Part shown: in pieces, positions 13,647 through 14,234 of the stretch
How positions within the stretch are numbered: position 1 is the first letter of the stretch
Layout: each line of letters starts with the position of its first letter
From: Nitrososphaeria archaeon
GTDB lineage: Archaea > Thermoproteota > Nitrososphaeria > Conexivisphaerales > UBA164
NCBI GenBank assembly: GCA_029775955.1
Contig: JARVJW010000028.1
Location: 1 to 14,234 of the forward strand
DNA length: 14,234 nucleotides
Direction: 5' to 3'
The notes under the pieces: model-generated
What the model was told of the DNA's origin: nothing
The model's database searches: none
The model's input: only the letters and a program-made list of their open reading frames with translations
Translations under genes and position numbers: made by a program

Positions 13647-13925
13647 TCACTGTGGCGTTGCTGAAGTAGCAAGTTCATATTTTCCGTCTTCCCGTTTTTT
13701 CAATCTCCCCATTGCAACCCAAAAATCAAGCACTGGCACAATTGGCTGCGCTATTTGAAGCCCTGAATAGGTTTTTATGTAATCGTTTATTTCAGATTCT
13801 GATCTTGGTCCATTGGCTAGAGACGCATATATCAACCACCCTGTGCCATGCTGCATGCCTGAAATGCCATGCTCAAAGCCATGCCCTAAGCCATGCATTC
13901 CTCCACATCCGCAATTTCCACACAT
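13647..13925 (-). CDS. PadR-like winged-helix regulator with Cys/His-rich N-terminus, putative metal sensor
   Basis: 92 residues. The first 27 residues are rich in Cys, His and Gly (Cys2, Cys5, Cys7, His11, His15, His19, His26), a likely metal-binding tail. From about residue 29 comes a compact winged helix: WLIYASLANGPRSESEINDYIKTY, then VLDFWVAMGRLKKREDGKYEL, a helix-turn-helix plus wing in the PadR pattern. The order recalls E. coli YqjI, a nickel-responsive PadR-type repressor with a His/Cys-rich N-terminal extension, although this protein is shorter. The ATG at 13925 has an SD (GGTGA, 6 bases upstream) on a short leader. The promoter is bracketed by two identical inverted repeats, one over the transcription start, so self-repression is likely. 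The metal is not predictable. Confidence 0.75.
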   Translation of the reverse strand: MCGNCGCGGMHGLGHGFEHGISGMQHGTGWLIYASLANGPRSESEINDYIKTYSGLQIAQPIVPVLDFWVAMGRLKKREDGKYELATSATPQ

Positions 13926-13941
13926 ATCGAATCACCGATAT
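13924..13941. promoter_or_regulatory. Operator copy 1 (ATATCG-N6-CGATAT)
   Basis: A perfect inverted repeat with 6-base arms and 6-base spacer. It covers the start codon edge, the SD and the expected transcription start of the PadR-like gene. An identical arm pair with the same spacing occurs at 13968-13985. Confidence 0.65.
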
Positions 13942-13956
13942 TAGTTTCCCACGCGC

Positions 13957-13967
13957 CATATATAAAC
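13957..13967. promoter_or_regulatory. TATA box of the PadR-like gene
   Basis: ATATATAAAC region; on the minus strand it reads GTTTATATAT, centred about 36 bases before ATG 13925, giving a leader of about 11 bases with an SD. It also reads as a TATA box (TATATAAA) on the plus strand, predicting a start near 13988. It lies between the two operator copies. Confidence 0.6.
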
Positions 13968-13985
13968 ATATCGGAAAAACGATAT
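13968..13985. promoter_or_regulatory. Operator copy 2 (ATATCG-N6-CGATAT)
   Basis: Identical arms and spacing to the copy at 13924-13941, with centres 44 bases apart (about four helical turns). It lies just upstream of the PadR-like TATA box, over its BRE position, and would cover the transcription start region of any divergent transcript. Confidence 0.65.
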
Positions 13986-14234
13986 AATACTCCAGTATGC
14001 TAACCCTGGAAAACCTCTCAGCTATGGATTATGACAATTAGAAATCCTCCGTTCACGTTACGCAACAAATGAAAATAGCCTTATTGTTACTGCACGCAGA
14101 AGATGTATACTAGACCTTAGGCACAATTATTATCGGATCGATATGTCAGTGCTTCCTTCCCTATGCGCCTATTATCCTCAAGCCCAATATTATATTTATA
14201 ATCACATCGTAGTTCTCCAGCCTGTTCCTGAACT
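13986..14234. other. Right-edge region with no confident gene
   Basis: Only short frames are present. Plus strand: a 14-codon frame at 13997 following the divergent TATA box, another of 14 codons near 14070, and an ATG at 14143 open to the window end (about 30 codons, Tyr-rich). Minus strand: two frames open from the right edge, one ending at TAA 14117-14119 (38 residues) and one ending at TAG 14161-14163 (23 residues, starting FRNRLENYDVIINI). One of the minus frames may be the 3' end of a gene beyond the window. A looser inverted repeat TATCG-GAT-CGATA lies at 14131-14143. Nothing here is convincing on its own. Confidence 0.4.

Noticed and set aside
13712..13987. Forward 91-codon frame opposite the PadR-like gene
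   Set aside because: It runs through the operators and promoter, and its His/Cys-rich stretch is only the antisense of the real N-terminus.
1..14234. CRISPR arrays, insertion sequences, tRNA or rRNA genes
   Set aside because: No regularly spaced direct repeats, transposase motifs, terminal inverted repeats or tRNA-like cloverleaf were seen on reading either strand.

Overview
The window reads as a chromosomal segment of an archaeon. It carries aIF2-beta, an Rpo12-like RNA polymerase subunit, DUF424, DUF99 and a TrmB-type regulator, all archaeal families. Arginine is mostly AGG, and TTG and GTG starts are common. Most genes at the head of a transcript have an AT-rich TATA-like box centred 25-26 bases before the start codon, so their mRNAs are probably leaderless. 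Genes inside operons instead show Shine-Dalgarno (SD) sequences or 4-base overlaps. I cannot fix the lineage; a Thermoproteota (TACK) or Thermoplasmata-type archaeon are both open.

Layout. 1-115: 3' end of an unidentified gene. 248-1012: TrmB-like regulator. 1076-3648 (+): an information-processing cluster of aIF2-beta, DUF424, DUF99, a DegT-family aminotransferase and Rpo12, with promoters inside the cluster. 3676-6783 (-): tldD, tldE and an unknown 126-residue gene. 6834-7343 (+): a CYTH-domain protein, divergent from tldD and sharing with it a symmetric TATA box. 7330-7665 (-): MIP18/DUF59 iron-sulfur assembly protein. 7714-8430 (-): membrane protein, the likely substrate-binding S component of an ECF transporter. 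8482-10517 (+): fused double ATPase and EcfT of the same transporter, divergent from the S gene across a palindromic operator candidate. 10534-13533 (-): three overlapping genes for a short-armed SMC ATPase, a kleisin-like protein and a kite-like winged-helix protein. 13647-13925 (-): small PadR-like regulator with a Cys/His-rich N-terminus, its promoter bracketed by two identical inverted repeats. 13986-14234: no confident gene.

The most interesting system is the SMC operon. The ATPase has only 582 residues and lacks a full hinge domain. Its C-terminal head motif (SPFRALDEFDVHMDP) resembles eukaryotic Smc5/Smc6 more than bacterial SMC as I recall those families. The partners look, by eye only, like Nse4 (kleisin) and Nse3/MAGE (kite). 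It may be a minimal archaeal relative of the Smc5/6 complex. The second notable item is the putative metal-responsive PadR regulator with duplicated ATATCG-N6-CGATAT operators, recalling E. coli YqjI. The third is the use of one near-symmetric TATA element, midway between start codons 50-51 bases apart, to drive two divergent leaderless genes; this occurs twice.
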